Source of the DNA: Nonomuraea helvata
Lineage (GTDB): Bacteria; Actinomycetota; Actinomycetes; Streptosporangiales; Streptosporangiaceae
Direction: 5' to 3'
NCBI RefSeq assembly: GCF_039535785.1
Contig: NZ_BAAAXV010000008.1
Span: forward strand, 992,001-1,056,000
Length of the DNA: 64,000 nucleotides
Positions 34,096-42,351 of the stretch are shown here, piece by piece. Made by a program: the position numbers and the translations under genes. How positions within the stretch are numbered: position 1 is the stretch's first letter; the number at the start of each line of letters is the position of its first letter. The notes beneath the pieces were generated by a model that was given only the letters and a program-made list of their open reading frames with translations, was not told the DNA's origin and ran no database searches.

Positions 34096-34907
34096 GCGGC
34101 TGGCTCGACGGCTACGCCGCGCTGATCACCGGTGGCGGCTCTGGCATCGGCCGCGCCGTCGCCGAGCGTTTCCTCGCCGAGGGAGCCTCTGTGACCGTCC
34201 TCGGCCGCGACCCGGCCCAGCTCGACCAGGTCGCCGGGGATCCGTTCAGAGTGCACAGGGTGACCGCCGACGTCCGCGACTCCGGCGCGCTGCACGCCGC
34301 CGTCGCCGAGACCGTCGAACGCTTCGGCAAGCTCGACACCCTCGTCGCCAACGCCGGAGTGTGGGACTACCAGCGCCAGCTCACCCGGCTGTCCGGCAAG
34401 GAGATCGACGCCGCCTTCGACGAGGTCTTCTCCATCAATGTCAAGGGCTACCTGCTGGCCGCCGAGGCCGCCTGGCCGGAGCTGGTCAGGACGCGCGGCA
34501 GCATCGTCATGACGCTGTCCAACGCGTCCTTCCACGTCAACGGCGGCGGCCCCCTCTACACCGCCAGCAAGCACGCCTGCCTCGGCCTCATGCGCGAGCT
34601 CGCCTACGAGCTGGCACCCAAGGTCCGCGTGAACGGCGTCGCGTGCGGCGGCATGAACACCGACCTGCGCGGCCCCGAGACGCTGACACTCGGCGACCGC
34701 TCGATCGCGGCCTCCTTCGCCAAGCGGCAGGGCACTCCGCCCATCCCGCTGCACGACTCCAGCACCGACCCCCGCGACTTCACCGCGCCCTACGTGCTGC
34801 TCGCCGCCCGCGAGCAGAGCGGCACCATCACCGGACACGCCATCTCGGCCGACGGCGGCATCGGGGTTCGGGGGTTCGCCCGCCCCGCCGGCGGCGACCA
34901 CCTCTGA
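34092..34907 (+). CDS. hcaB: cis-Dihydrodiol dehydrogenase (SDR)
   Basis: A 271-residue short-chain dehydrogenase with the NAD motif ITGGGSGIGRAVAERF (about residues 12-27), LVANAGVWDYQRQL, the catalytic Ser and Tyr-x3-Lys (YTASKHA, about 155) and a C-terminal ADGGIGVRGF. The ANAGVWDY and VNGVACGGMNTDLRG segments match the BphB/HcaB subgroup. It rearomatises the dihydrodiol made by the dioxygenase to the catechol used by MhpB. The ATG overlaps the mhpC stop. Confidence 0.92.
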   Translation: MSGWLDGYAALITGGGSGIGRAVAERFLAEGASVTVLGRDPAQLDQVAGDPFRVHRVTADVRDSGALHAAVAETVERFGKLDTLVANAGVWDYQRQLTRLSGKEIDAAFDEVFSINVKGYLLAAEAAWPELVRTRGSIVMTLSNASFHVNGGGPLYTASKHACLGLMRELAYELAPKVRVNGVACGGMNTDLRGPETLTLGDRSIAASFAKRQGTPPIPLHDSSTDPRDFTAPYVLLAAREQSGTITGHAISADGGIGVRGFARPAGGDHL

Positions 34908-34918
34908 GGAGCCGACCG

Positions 34919-36505
34919 ATGACTCACCCTCACCCCCCGAACTCGGGCTTCAACGTCGACGTCAACCCCGCCGCCGCCGTCGCGCGCAACGCCCGCCACT
35001 TCGGCGAGGCCGCCGCCGTCCGCTACGCGGGCGGCGACCTCACCTACACCCAGCTCGACCTGAAGGCGGCGCGGCTGGCGACGGTCCTCGCCGAGGGCGG
35101 CATCCGCGACGGCGACCGGGTCGCCTACCTGGGACTCAACAGCGGGTCCTTCCTGCTGACGATGCTGGCCTCGTTCCGCCTGGGCGCTGTCTTCGTCCCC
35201 GTCAACTTCCGGCTCGCCGAACCGGAGCTGCAGAGCGTGCTCCAGCGCAGCGGTGCCGCCGCGCTCGTCTGCGAGGAAGGACATCGGGCGAGCGCGGAGC
35301 ACGTGCGCGCGGCGACCTCGCTCACACGCTTCCTCCTGGTGGACGACGACCCGGAGGTGCCGGCCACCGACGGCGTCGCGGGCTGGGAACCGTGGTTCGG
35401 CCTGATCGCGGCGGCCCGGCCGTTCCCGTCGGTGACCGCGAAGACCTTCGACGACCCGGCGATCCTGATGTTCACCTCGGGCACCACCGGCCTGCCCAAG
35501 GGCGTGGTCCTGACCTACGGCAACGCCTGGTGGAACTCGGTCAACGTGGACACCATGTTCGACACCCGCCGAGGGGACGTGACGTACGCCGCCGCCCCGC
35601 TCTTCCACATCGGCGCGCTCAACAGCTTCGTGCTGCGGACGTTGGTGCGCGGCGGCACAGTGCTGGTGCGCCGCTCGTTCGATCCGGTCCGGTTCCTCGA
35701 CGACCTGGTCACGTACCGGGTCAACTCGATGTTCGCCGTGCCCGCCATGCTCGCCGCCCTGAGCCGCGTGCCCGGTGCCTTCGACGCCGACCTGTCTCAC
35801 CTGCGCTCGATCGTCGTGGCGGGCGCGCCCGTGCCGCCGTCCCTGATCGAGCTGTACGCCTCGCACGGCATCCTGCTGCAGCAGGCGTGGGGGCTCACCG
35901 AGACCGCGCCGTTCGCCACCCACCTGCCCGCCGAGCACACCCTGCGCAAGCTCGGCTCCGCCGGCATCCCCATGCCCTACACGCAGGTCCGCGTCGTGGA
36001 CTCGATGACCAACCAGCCGCTCAAGCCCGGCGAAGCCGGTGAGATCGTGGTGCGAGGCCCCAACGTCACCCTCGGCTACTGGGAGAACCCCGAGGCGACC
36101 GCGGCCGCGTTCGACGAGGAGGGCTGGTTCCACTCCGGCGACGTCGGCTACCTGGACGAGGACGGCTGCCTGTTCATTGTCGACCGGCTCAAAGACATGA
36201 TCATCAGCGGCGGGGAGAACGTCTACCCGGCAGAGGTCGAACGGGTCCTGGCCGCCATGCCCGGCGTCGTCGACGTAGCGGTCGTCGGCAGCCCCGACGA
36301 GCAGTGGGGCGAGACGGTCGCCGCCGTGGTGTCCCTGGCTGAGGGGACGACGGTCACCCTCGACGACGTCCGCGAGTACGCCGCCACTCGGCTTGCCCGC
36401 TACAAGCTGCCCCGCAAACTGAAGATCGTCCAGGATGTGCCCAGGAACGCCTCCGGCAAGCTGGACAAGGCCGTCATCCGCCGCCTGGCGGACGAGGAGG
36501 TCTGA
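34919..36505 (+). CDS. Acyl-CoA ligase (AMP-forming)
   Basis: A 528-residue ANL-superfamily ligase. It has the P-loop ILMFTSGTTGLPKGVV (about residues 181-196), AWGLTETAPF, the Y-W-x-N-P-E segment (GYWENPEATAAAF), WFHSGDVGYLDEDG, the hinge DRLKDMIISGGENVYP and the catalytic Lys in NASGKLDKAVI. It would activate a carboxylic acid such as phenylpropionate, cinnamate or a side-chain product. The classical hca-mhp route does not need this step, so it may broaden the pathway or trap the imported acid. GAGGAG precedes the ATG. Confidence 0.9.
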   Translation: MTHPHPPNSGFNVDVNPAAAVARNARHFGEAAAVRYAGGDLTYTQLDLKAARLATVLAEGGIRDGDRVAYLGLNSGSFLLTMLASFRLGAVFVPVNFRLAEPELQSVLQRSGAAALVCEEGHRASAEHVRAATSLTRFLLVDDDPEVPATDGVAGWEPWFGLIAAARPFPSVTAKTFDDPAILMFTSGTTGLPKGVVLTYGNAWWNSVNVDTMFDTRRGDVTYAAAPLFHIGALNSFVLRTLVRGGTVLVRRSFDPVRFLDDLVTYRVNSMFAVPAMLAALSRVPGAFDADLSHLRSIVVAGAPVPPSLIELYASHGILLQQAWGLTETAPFATHLPAEHTLRKLGSAGIPMPYTQVRVVDSMTNQPLKPGEAGEIVVRGPNVTLGYWENPEATAAAFDEEGWFHSGDVGYLDEDGCLFIVDRLKDMIISGGENVYPAEVERVLAAMPGVVDVAVVGSPDEQWGETVAAVVSLAEGTTVTLDDVREYAATRLARYKLPRKLKIVQDVPRNASGKLDKAVIRRLADEEV

Positions 36506-36506
36506 G

Positions 36507-36866
36507 ATGTTGCCGGTGATCGACGGTGCCCCGTTGGCGCGGTGCGTGACCGGCCGCCTGCGCGAGGCGTACCCAGCGGGCGCGCACGACGTGGAGGTCA
36601 TGATCTCTCCGGCCGTCGCGGGAGAGACCATGACCCGGCTGCTCAGGGACGTCGCCGACGCCGTGATCACGGCAGATCCCCGTTGCCGCCGTCTGGTGTA
36701 CGCGGTGCCGGAAGGCGACCTTGGCCGGGTGGCGGCGGCGGAGTCCGCCGGGTACCGCTACGTCGTCGACGTCGACCTGCCCGGCGAGCAACTCAGCCTG
36801 CTGGTGCACGAGCCCGGCTGGGTGACCAGGACCGACATGGACCTCGACCACGTGCCGGGGAGCTGA
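36507..36866 (+). CDS. Small GNAT-like protein
   Basis: A 119-residue protein starting one base after the ligase stop. It resembles the core of an N-acetyltransferase fold: TRLLRDVADAVITADPRCRR (helix), LVYAVPEGDLGRVAAAESAG (strand-loop-helix) and GYRYVVDVDLPGEQLSLLV (final strands). The acetyl-CoA loop is not clear and the protein is short, so activity is uncertain. Its tight spacing marks it as the last gene of the phenylpropanoid operon. The role is unknown. Confidence 0.65.
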   Translation: MLPVIDGAPLARCVTGRLREAYPAGAHDVEVMISPAVAGETMTRLLRDVADAVITADPRCRRLVYAVPEGDLGRVAAAESAGYRYVVDVDLPGEQLSLLVHEPGWVTRTDMDLDHVPGS

Positions 36867-36872
36867 TCGGGG

Positions 36873-37655
36873 TCACGCGGTGGCGTGCAGGCGGTGGCCT
36901 CGCGCCAGTGCCAGGGCCGCCGCGGCGCTCACCCGTCGCAGCGCCGGCGCCTGCGCCCGGGTGTCCAGACGGCCGGTGGGACCCGAAACCGACATCGCGG
37001 CCACGGCCTTGCCGCCCCGGCCCATGACGGGGACGGCGGCGCAGCGCAGCCCGACGGTCGACTCCTCGTCGTCGAAGGCGATCCCGGTGCGGCGGATCTC
37101 GGCGATCGAGGCCGCCAGCCTGCCGGGGTCGGTGATGGTGTGCGGCGTGAACGCCCGCAGGTCTGAGGCGAGCACGCGCTCCAGGGCGTCATGGTCGTAG
37201 GCCAGCAGCACCTTGCCGACCGCGGTGCAATGGGCGGGGACCCGGCCGCCGATCCGCGAGGGCGAGCGGACCTGGCGGTGGCCGTAGAGCTTGGACAGGT
37301 AGACCACGTCGGTGGCGTGCAGGGCGGCGAGGTGCACGGTTTCGCGCGTCAGCTCGTACAGGTCGGTGAGGAAGGGGATGAGCAGGTCGCGGATGCGGTC
37401 GTGGTCGGGCACGTAGACATGCCGACCGAGCTCGTGCAGCCGCTCACCCAGCCGGTACTTGCCCGCGATCTTCTCCACGACGCCGTTGCGCTCCAGCATG
37501 CCGAGGACGCGGAACGCGGTGCTCTTGCTCAGCTCGGCGCGACGGGCCAGTTCGCTGACGCCGAGCCCGGTTCCGGCCTGGTCGCCGAACGAGATCAGGA
37601 GGCTGACCGCCTTGTCGATGGCAGCGCGGTCATCGCGAATGGCGGCCGTTCCCAT
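36873..37655 (-). CDS. IclR-family regulator of the phenylpropanoid cluster
   Basis: A 260-residue IclR regulator. The N-terminal winged helix (about residues 10-75) has LGVSELARRAELSKSTAFRV, and the effector domain (about 90-255) includes VHLAALHATDVVYL, HCTAVGKVLLAY and GIAFDDEESTVGLRCAAVPV. IclR proteins often respond to aromatic acids. It converges with the catabolic operon (6 bp between stops) and is divergent from the MFS symporter gene. Two similar palindromes lie in that intergenic region, so control of itself, the transporter and possibly the catabolic operons is inferred. Confidence 0.92.
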   Translation of the reverse strand: MGTAAIRDDRAAIDKAVSLLISFGDQAGTGLGVSELARRAELSKSTAFRVLGMLERNGVVEKIAGKYRLGERLHELGRHVYVPDHDRIRDLLIPFLTDLYELTRETVHLAALHATDVVYLSKLYGHRQVRSPSRIGGRVPAHCTAVGKVLLAYDHDALERVLASDLRAFTPHTITDPGRLAASIAEIRRTGIAFDDEESTVGLRCAAVPVMGRGGKAVAAMSVSGPTGRLDTRAQAPALRRVSAAAALALARGHRLHATA

Positions 37656-37670
37656 GGTTCTCCTCCTTTA

Positions 37671-37688
37671 CGTCACTTATGAGTGACG
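37671..37688. promoter_or_regulatory. IclR operator site 1
   Basis: CGTCACT-TATG-AGTGACG is a perfect 7-bp inverted repeat 15 bp upstream of the IclR start, well placed for autoregulation. Its core GTCACTTATGAGTGAC agrees with site 2 at 13 of 16 positions. Confidence 0.6.
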
Positions 37689-37749
37689 ATCGGGACCTTG
37701 CAGTGGACAGCATGCAAGAACGGATCCATGTCTGTCAAGATAGACGCAA

Positions 37750-37765
37750 GTCAGTTATAACTGAC
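37750..37765. promoter_or_regulatory. IclR operator site 2
   Basis: GTCAGTTATAACTGAC is a perfect 16-bp palindrome, centred 78 bp from site 1 and 171 bp before the symporter start. The similarity to site 1 suggests that the same dimer binds both. Confidence 0.6.
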
Positions 37766-37928
37766 GCTGGCGTGTCACTCCCGCGCGCCGACCTCGAGCG
37801 GCAAGCAGGGTCTGACCGCCGGTCAAGCGTGCGGTGACGTGCCACTGTGCGGCACAGGAGCGTGCCCTCCCACTCCGATGGGCCTTCCATGCTCTTGTAC
37901 CCCCAGTCCTCAGCGGAGGAGTCCTTCC

Positions 37929-39239
37929 ATGTCCGAGACCGCCGTACCATCCGCGACAGCCACGGGCGCACCGAGCCGCAGCGTCTCGCGCGTCGCCGCG
38001 GCCAGCCTCATCGGCACCACCATCGAGTACTACGACTTCGCCGTCTATGGCACCGCCGCCGCCCTGGTGCTGGGCCCCGCCTTCTTCCCGACCGGAACCC
38101 CGGCGGCGCAGACCCTGGCCGCCTTCCTCACCTTCGCCGGCGCCTTCCTGGCCAGGCCCATCGGCGTGGTGCTGTTCGGCACCATCGGGGACCGAGTCGG
38201 CCGCAAGCCCGCGCTGGTCATCTCGCTGCTGCTGATGGGCGCGGCGACGGTCGGCGTCGGCCTGCTGCCGACCTATGCCAGTGCCGGGCTGCTGGCGCCG
38301 GTGCTCCTGGTGGCCCTCCGCCTCCTCCAGGGCGTGAGCATGGGTGGCGAATGGGGCGGCGCGGTGCTGCTCGCGGCCGAGCACGCGCCTGCCCGCCGAC
38401 GGGCGATGTACGCCTCCATCCCGCAGGCCGGCCCACCGCTGGGCTTCCTGCTGTCCAGTGCGGCGATCCTGCCCACCCTGGCCATCGCCGGACGTGATGG
38501 CTTCGCCGACGGTGCATGGCGCATCCCGTTCCTGCTCAGCGCCGTGCTCATCGTCATCGGCATCTGGGTGCGCAGCCGGGTGGAGGAGTCGCCGGTCTTC
38601 GCCACCACGCCGCGTCAGGCCACCGCCCGCTTCCCCCTCGGTACGCTGCTCAAGGAGCACCCCGGCCGGCTGTTCCTCGGTGTCGGCGCGGCGATCGGCG
38701 GTTCGTCCGTCTATTACCTGACCACCGTCTACAGCCTGAAGTACGGCCCCTCGGCGCTCGGCATCCCGCAGAGCACGATGCTCGCCGCCGCCAGCGTCGC
38801 CGCGACCGCCGGGGCCCTGGCCACCGTCCCCTTCGCCCGCCTGGCCGACCGGATGGGCCGGCGTCCGGTGATGCTGGCCGGTCTCATCGGCTGCGTGCTG
38901 TGGGCGCTGCCCATGTTCGGTTCTTTGCAGACCGGGAACGGCCTGCTGATCACCGGTGCGCTCGCCATCGGACTGCTGCTGTTCACGCTGAGCTTCGCGC
39001 CGATCGCCGCGTTCCTGCCGGAACTGTTTCCCGCGCGGCTGCGCTACACCGGTGCCTCGACCACCTTCATCCTGGCCAACACGCTGGGCGGGGGCTTCGC
39101 GCCGGTCGTCGCCACCTGGCTGAACGCGCAGTGGGCCTCGCCCTTGGTGCTCGGCGTCTACACGGGCGCACTCTGCCTGGTGAGCCTCGTCTGCGTGCTC
39201 GTCCTGCCCGAGACCCGTGAGCAGGAGTTCTCGTCCTGA
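37929..39239 (+). CDS. Metabolite:H+ symporter (MFS, MHS family)
   Basis: A 436-residue, 12-helix MFS transporter of the metabolite:H+ symporter group (ProP/ShiA/KgtP-like). Signatures are GTTIEYYDFAVYGTAAAL in the first helix, GDRVGRKPAL in the 2-3 loop, RLLQGVSMGGEWGGAVLLAAE (charged helix 4-5 region) and the second-half RLADRMGRRPVM. Such carriers import organic and aromatic acids. ATG 37929 has GGAGGAG eight bases upstream. The location next to the IclR gene suggests uptake of the phenylpropanoid acid. Confidence 0.92.
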   Translation: MSETAVPSATATGAPSRSVSRVAAASLIGTTIEYYDFAVYGTAAALVLGPAFFPTGTPAAQTLAAFLTFAGAFLARPIGVVLFGTIGDRVGRKPALVISLLLMGAATVGVGLLPTYASAGLLAPVLLVALRLLQGVSMGGEWGGAVLLAAEHAPARRRAMYASIPQAGPPLGFLLSSAAILPTLAIAGRDGFADGAWRIPFLLSAVLIVIGIWVRSRVEESPVFATTPRQATARFPLGTLLKEHPGRLFLGVGAAIGGSSVYYLTTVYSLKYGPSALGIPQSTMLAAASVAATAGALATVPFARLADRMGRRPVMLAGLIGCVLWALPMFGSLQTGNGLLITGALAIGLLLFTLSFAPIAAFLPELFPARLRYTGASTTFILANTLGGGFAPVVATWLNAQWASPLVLGVYTGALCLVSLVCVLVLPETREQEFSS

Positions 39240-39337
39240 CGGTGTCGTTCGGTAGGGCGTTTACATGGACGACAGGGTCCTTTGCGGTGGACCCGAGTCC
39301 ATCATGGTGGTCGCATGAAGGACAGTGGGAGACCTCC

Positions 39338-39489
39338 ATGGCCACGCCCTACCGCGACCCCGGTCCCAGCGCGCGCGAAGCGGGGCCGGACCAGCAGACA
39401 GCCGTCGGCAAGGCGTTGCTCGCCTTCGACCACGACGGCCGAGGCGTCGACAGGCATCCCGGGCTGTGCGGCGGGTGTGAACCGGCGGC
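39338..39489 (+). pseudogene. Possible IclR-domain remnant
   Basis: A short frame from ATG 39338 includes QTAVGKALLAFDHDG, strikingly like the HCTAVGKVLLAYDHDA segment of the intact IclR regulator 2 kb away. The flanking residues do not continue the family, and the frame runs antisense into the XRE gene. It may be a fragment of a second IclR gene. The 98 bp before it show nothing recognisable. Confidence 0.3.
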
Positions 39490-40104
39490 TCAGAGGGCGC
39501 GCTCACCATGGGTGCGGGACACCCGCATGGCACCGGTGCCGGGCTGCACGCGCGGGACGCTGACCACGACGTGCACCACGCTCTCACCCTCCAGCGACTC
39601 GTACACGTGGGGACGGTCGCCCGGATAGCGCACGAAGTCGCCGGTGCCCAGCTCCACCGCGGAGTCGACCGGGCCCACCCGTACGCGGCCGCTGATGACG
39701 TACAGGTGCTCCAGCGTGCCCACCGGATGGGGAGCGGATGCCTCGGCCGGGCCGTCACCGGCCGCAGGGGCGATGCGCAGCAGATAGTTCTCGATCACGC
39801 CGGAGCCGTAGATGTGGTCGAGTGAGCGGGACTCATAACCGCCGTGCCGCTGCCACACCACCTCATCGCGGCGCTGCACCAGCATCACCTGCTCGCGCTC
39901 AGCAACCAGCCGGGTGACCGGCACACCCAGCGCGTCCGCGATGGAGAACAGCGTGTCCACCGTCGGATTGCCCACCCCCTGCTCGATCGTGGACAGGGTC
40001 TGTTTGGCCAGCCCCGCCTGCCTGGCGAGCTCGGCCAGTGACATGCCCCGCTGCTCTCTGAGCAGACGCATATTGCGCGCCACAACGGCGTTTCCCGACG
40101 ACAC
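39490..40104 (-). CDS. XRE-cupin transcriptional regulator
   Basis: A 204-residue regulator. The helix-turn-helix (about residues 10-65) has LREQRGMSLAELARQAGLAKQ split across two helices, followed by EQGVGNPTVDTLFSIADALG. The C-terminal cupin domain (about 115-190) has HPVGTLEHLYVISGRVRVG and GDFVRYPGDRPHVYE. This architecture is common in repressors of amino-acid and amine catabolism. GTG 40104 is the likely start; a downstream ATG at RNMRLL would remove part of the first helix. It is divergent from the hydantoinase operon and is its likely regulator. Confidence 0.9.
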   Translation of the reverse strand: MSSGNAVVARNMRLLREQRGMSLAELARQAGLAKQTLSTIEQGVGNPTVDTLFSIADALGVPVTRLVAEREQVMLVQRRDEVVWQRHGGYESRSLDHIYGSGVIENYLLRIAPAAGDGPAEASAPHPVGTLEHLYVISGRVRVGPVDSAVELGTGDFVRYPGDRPHVYESLEGESVVHVVVSVPRVQPGTGAMRVSRTHGERAL

Positions 40105-40134
40105 GACACCACTGTAGGTGTAGTGCGCGCTCAA

Positions 40135-40181
40135 GGCATACCCGCGATCTTGTCCCCGTGCCTCGGGTCTCCAGGTATGCC
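40135..40181. promoter_or_regulatory. Inverted GGCATACC pair between the XRE and hyuA genes
   Basis: GGCATACC (40135-40142) and its exact reverse complement GGTATGCC (40174-40181) are separated by 31 bp, about three helical turns, in the divergent region. They could be two XRE-dimer half-sites able to loop or cooperate. Confidence 0.4.
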
Positions 40182-40323
40182 ACTCGTGAGCCGGCTCGCC
40201 CGCTGGGCGGCCACCGGCAGCGAGACCCTGAACCGGATCACGTTGCGCGATGCACCGGAGGGAGCTTCCCCCTGTGGCGGGCGCACATGCGGGAACGCCG
40301 CGGGAGCGCGTACGGTGCAGCGC

Positions 40324-42351
40324 ATGAGTTATCGCGTCGCCATGGACATCGGCGGCACCTTCACCGACGTCGTGTGCTACGACGAGCGGAGCGGGGCCGT
40401 CACCGCCTCGAAGGCGCCCACCACTCCGGGAGACCTGGCCGAAGGCGTGTTCGCCGCGCTCGGCCGGGTCGTGGACAACCCCGCGGAGATCTCGTTCTTC
40501 GTGCACGGCACCACGCAGGGGCTCAACGCGCTGCTCGAGCGCAAGGGCGCCCGGGTGCTGCTGCTGGCGAGCCAGGGCGGCAGGGACGTCTACCAGATCG
40601 CCAGGGGCAACCGCGACCGCATGTTCGATCTGCGCTATCGCAAACCCGTGCCGCTCGTGCCGCGCCAGGACGTGATGGAGACGGGCGGCCGGCTGGACTA
40701 CCGGGGACAGGAGCTCGTTCCCCTCGACGAGGAGGCGGTGCGGGCGGCGGCCCGGCGGGCGCGCGCGGAGGGGTTCGACGCGGTGGCCGTGTGCCTGTTG
40801 TTCTCCTACGCGAACCCGGCGCACGAGGTGCGGGCGGGCGAGATCCTGCGCGCGGAGCTGGGCGATGACGTGCTGGTCGTGCTCTCGCACGAGGTGGCGC
40901 GGGAGTGGCGGGAGTACGAGCGGACCTCGTCGGCGGTGCTGGAGGCGTACACCGGGCCTGTCGTGCGGCGCTACCTGGCCAGGATCGAGCGGCGCTTCGC
41001 CGAGCGGGGCCTGCCGGTGCCGGTGCACGTGATGCAGTCGTCGGGCGGGCTGGTCAACGCCTCGTACGCGATGCGCAGGCCGTTGCAGACACTGCTGTCC
41101 GGGCCGGTGGGCGGCACGATGGGCGGGGTGGCGGCGGGCAGGATGCTCGACAGGGGCAATGCCATCTGCGTCGACATGGGCGGCACGTCGTTCGACGTGT
41201 CGCTCGTGGTGAACGGGCGGCCCGACGTCAGCGCCGAGGCCCGCATCGAGGGCTACCCGGTGCTCATGCCGATCGTGAACCTGCACACCATCGGCGCGGG
41301 CGGCGGCTCGCTCGCCTACGCCGAGGCGGGCGCGCTGCGCGTGGGGCCCGAGTCCGCAGGGGCCGTGCCCGGACCGGCCTGTTACGGCAGGGGCGGCACA
41401 CAGGCCACGGTGACCGACGCGAACGTGGTGCTCGGGCGGGTGGACCCGGCCTGGTTCGCGGGCGGGCTGATGACGCTGGACGTCGAGGCGGCGGGCACGG
41501 CGATCGCCACGCTGGCGGGCGAGCTGGACCTCGATCCGCTGCTGCTCGCCGAGGGGATCTGCGACGTGGCCAACGCCAAGATGGCGCAGGCGATCCGCAC
41601 GCTGACGGTGGAGCACGGGATCGAACCCCGGGAGTTCGCGCTGGTGGCGTTCGGGGGCGCGGGGCCGATGCACGCCGCGTTCATCGCGCGGGAGCTGGGA
41701 ATCTCCGAGGTGGTGGTGCCGCGCTTCCCCGGGGCGTTCTCGGCGTGGGGGATGCTGGAGGCCGACGTGCGCCGGGATCTGACGCATCCGTACTTCCGGC
41801 CGCAGGACGTGCTCGACGGCCCCGACATGGCGCGAAATTTCGCGACTTTGGGGGAGGAGGCCCTGGCGGCGCTCTCGTCCCAGGGCGTGCCGGAGGAGCG
41901 GCGCCGGGTCGAGCACGCCGTGGACATGCGCTACGAGGGGCAGGACTACACGCTCACCATCCCCCTCCGCGACGCGGCCGAGCCCGCCGACCCCGGCTTC
42001 CTCGAGACGATCGCGGCCCGCTACGCCGAGGCGCACACCAGCCGTTACGGGCACGCCACCCCGGAGGCGCCGGTGGAGTTCGTCATGCTGCGCAGCACCG
42101 GCTTCGGCTCGTTCCCGCGTACCGCCGCCGCCGTGCCGAAGGTCCCCGAGGAGCAGGCCGAGCACGTACGGGACGTGATCTTCGACGGGGTCGTGCACCG
42201 CACGCCCGTGCTGCGGCGCGCCGCCCTGGACGGCGAGCTGGCCGGGCCCGCGATCGTGGTCGAGGAGACCGCGACCACGGTCATCCCGCCCGGCTGCGTG
42301 GCCACCGTGGACCCCAACGGCTTCCTCATCGTGAAGGTGGACTCCCTGTGA
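40324..42351 (+). CDS. hyuA: Hydantoinase/5-oxoprolinase subunit A
   Basis: A 675-residue ATP-dependent amidohydrolase subunit. It starts with the phosphate-binding motif MDIGGTFTDVV. Later elements are FVHGTTQGLNALLERKGA, the second actin-like motif CVDMGGTSFDVSLV (about 281-294), HTIGAGGGSLAY and FGGAGPMHA. The family opens cyclic amides (N-methylhydantoin, 5-oxoproline) or carboxylates ketones with ATP, together with the B subunit. ATG 40324 fits the motif position. It is coupled to hyuB by a GTGA overlap. The exact substrate cannot be told from sequence. Confidence 0.92.
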   Translation: MSYRVAMDIGGTFTDVVCYDERSGAVTASKAPTTPGDLAEGVFAALGRVVDNPAEISFFVHGTTQGLNALLERKGARVLLLASQGGRDVYQIARGNRDRMFDLRYRKPVPLVPRQDVMETGGRLDYRGQELVPLDEEAVRAAARRARAEGFDAVAVCLLFSYANPAHEVRAGEILRAELGDDVLVVLSHEVAREWREYERTSSAVLEAYTGPVVRRYLARIERRFAERGLPVPVHVMQSSGGLVNASYAMRRPLQTLLSGPVGGTMGGVAAGRMLDRGNAICVDMGGTSFDVSLVVNGRPDVSAEARIEGYPVLMPIVNLHTIGAGGGSLAYAEAGALRVGPESAGAVPGPACYGRGGTQATVTDANVVLGRVDPAWFAGGLMTLDVEAAGTAIATLAGELDLDPLLLAEGICDVANAKMAQAIRTLTVEHGIEPREFALVAFGGAGPMHAAFIARELGISEVVVPRFPGAFSAWGMLEADVRRDLTHPYFRPQDVLDGPDMARNFATLGEEALAALSSQGVPEERRRVEHAVDMRYEGQDYTLTIPLRDAAEPADPGFLETIAARYAEAHTSRYGHATPEAPVEFVMLRSTGFGSFPRTAAAVPKVPEEQAEHVRDVIFDGVVHRTPVLRRAALDGELAGPAIVVEETATTVIPPGCVATVDPNGFLIVKVDSL

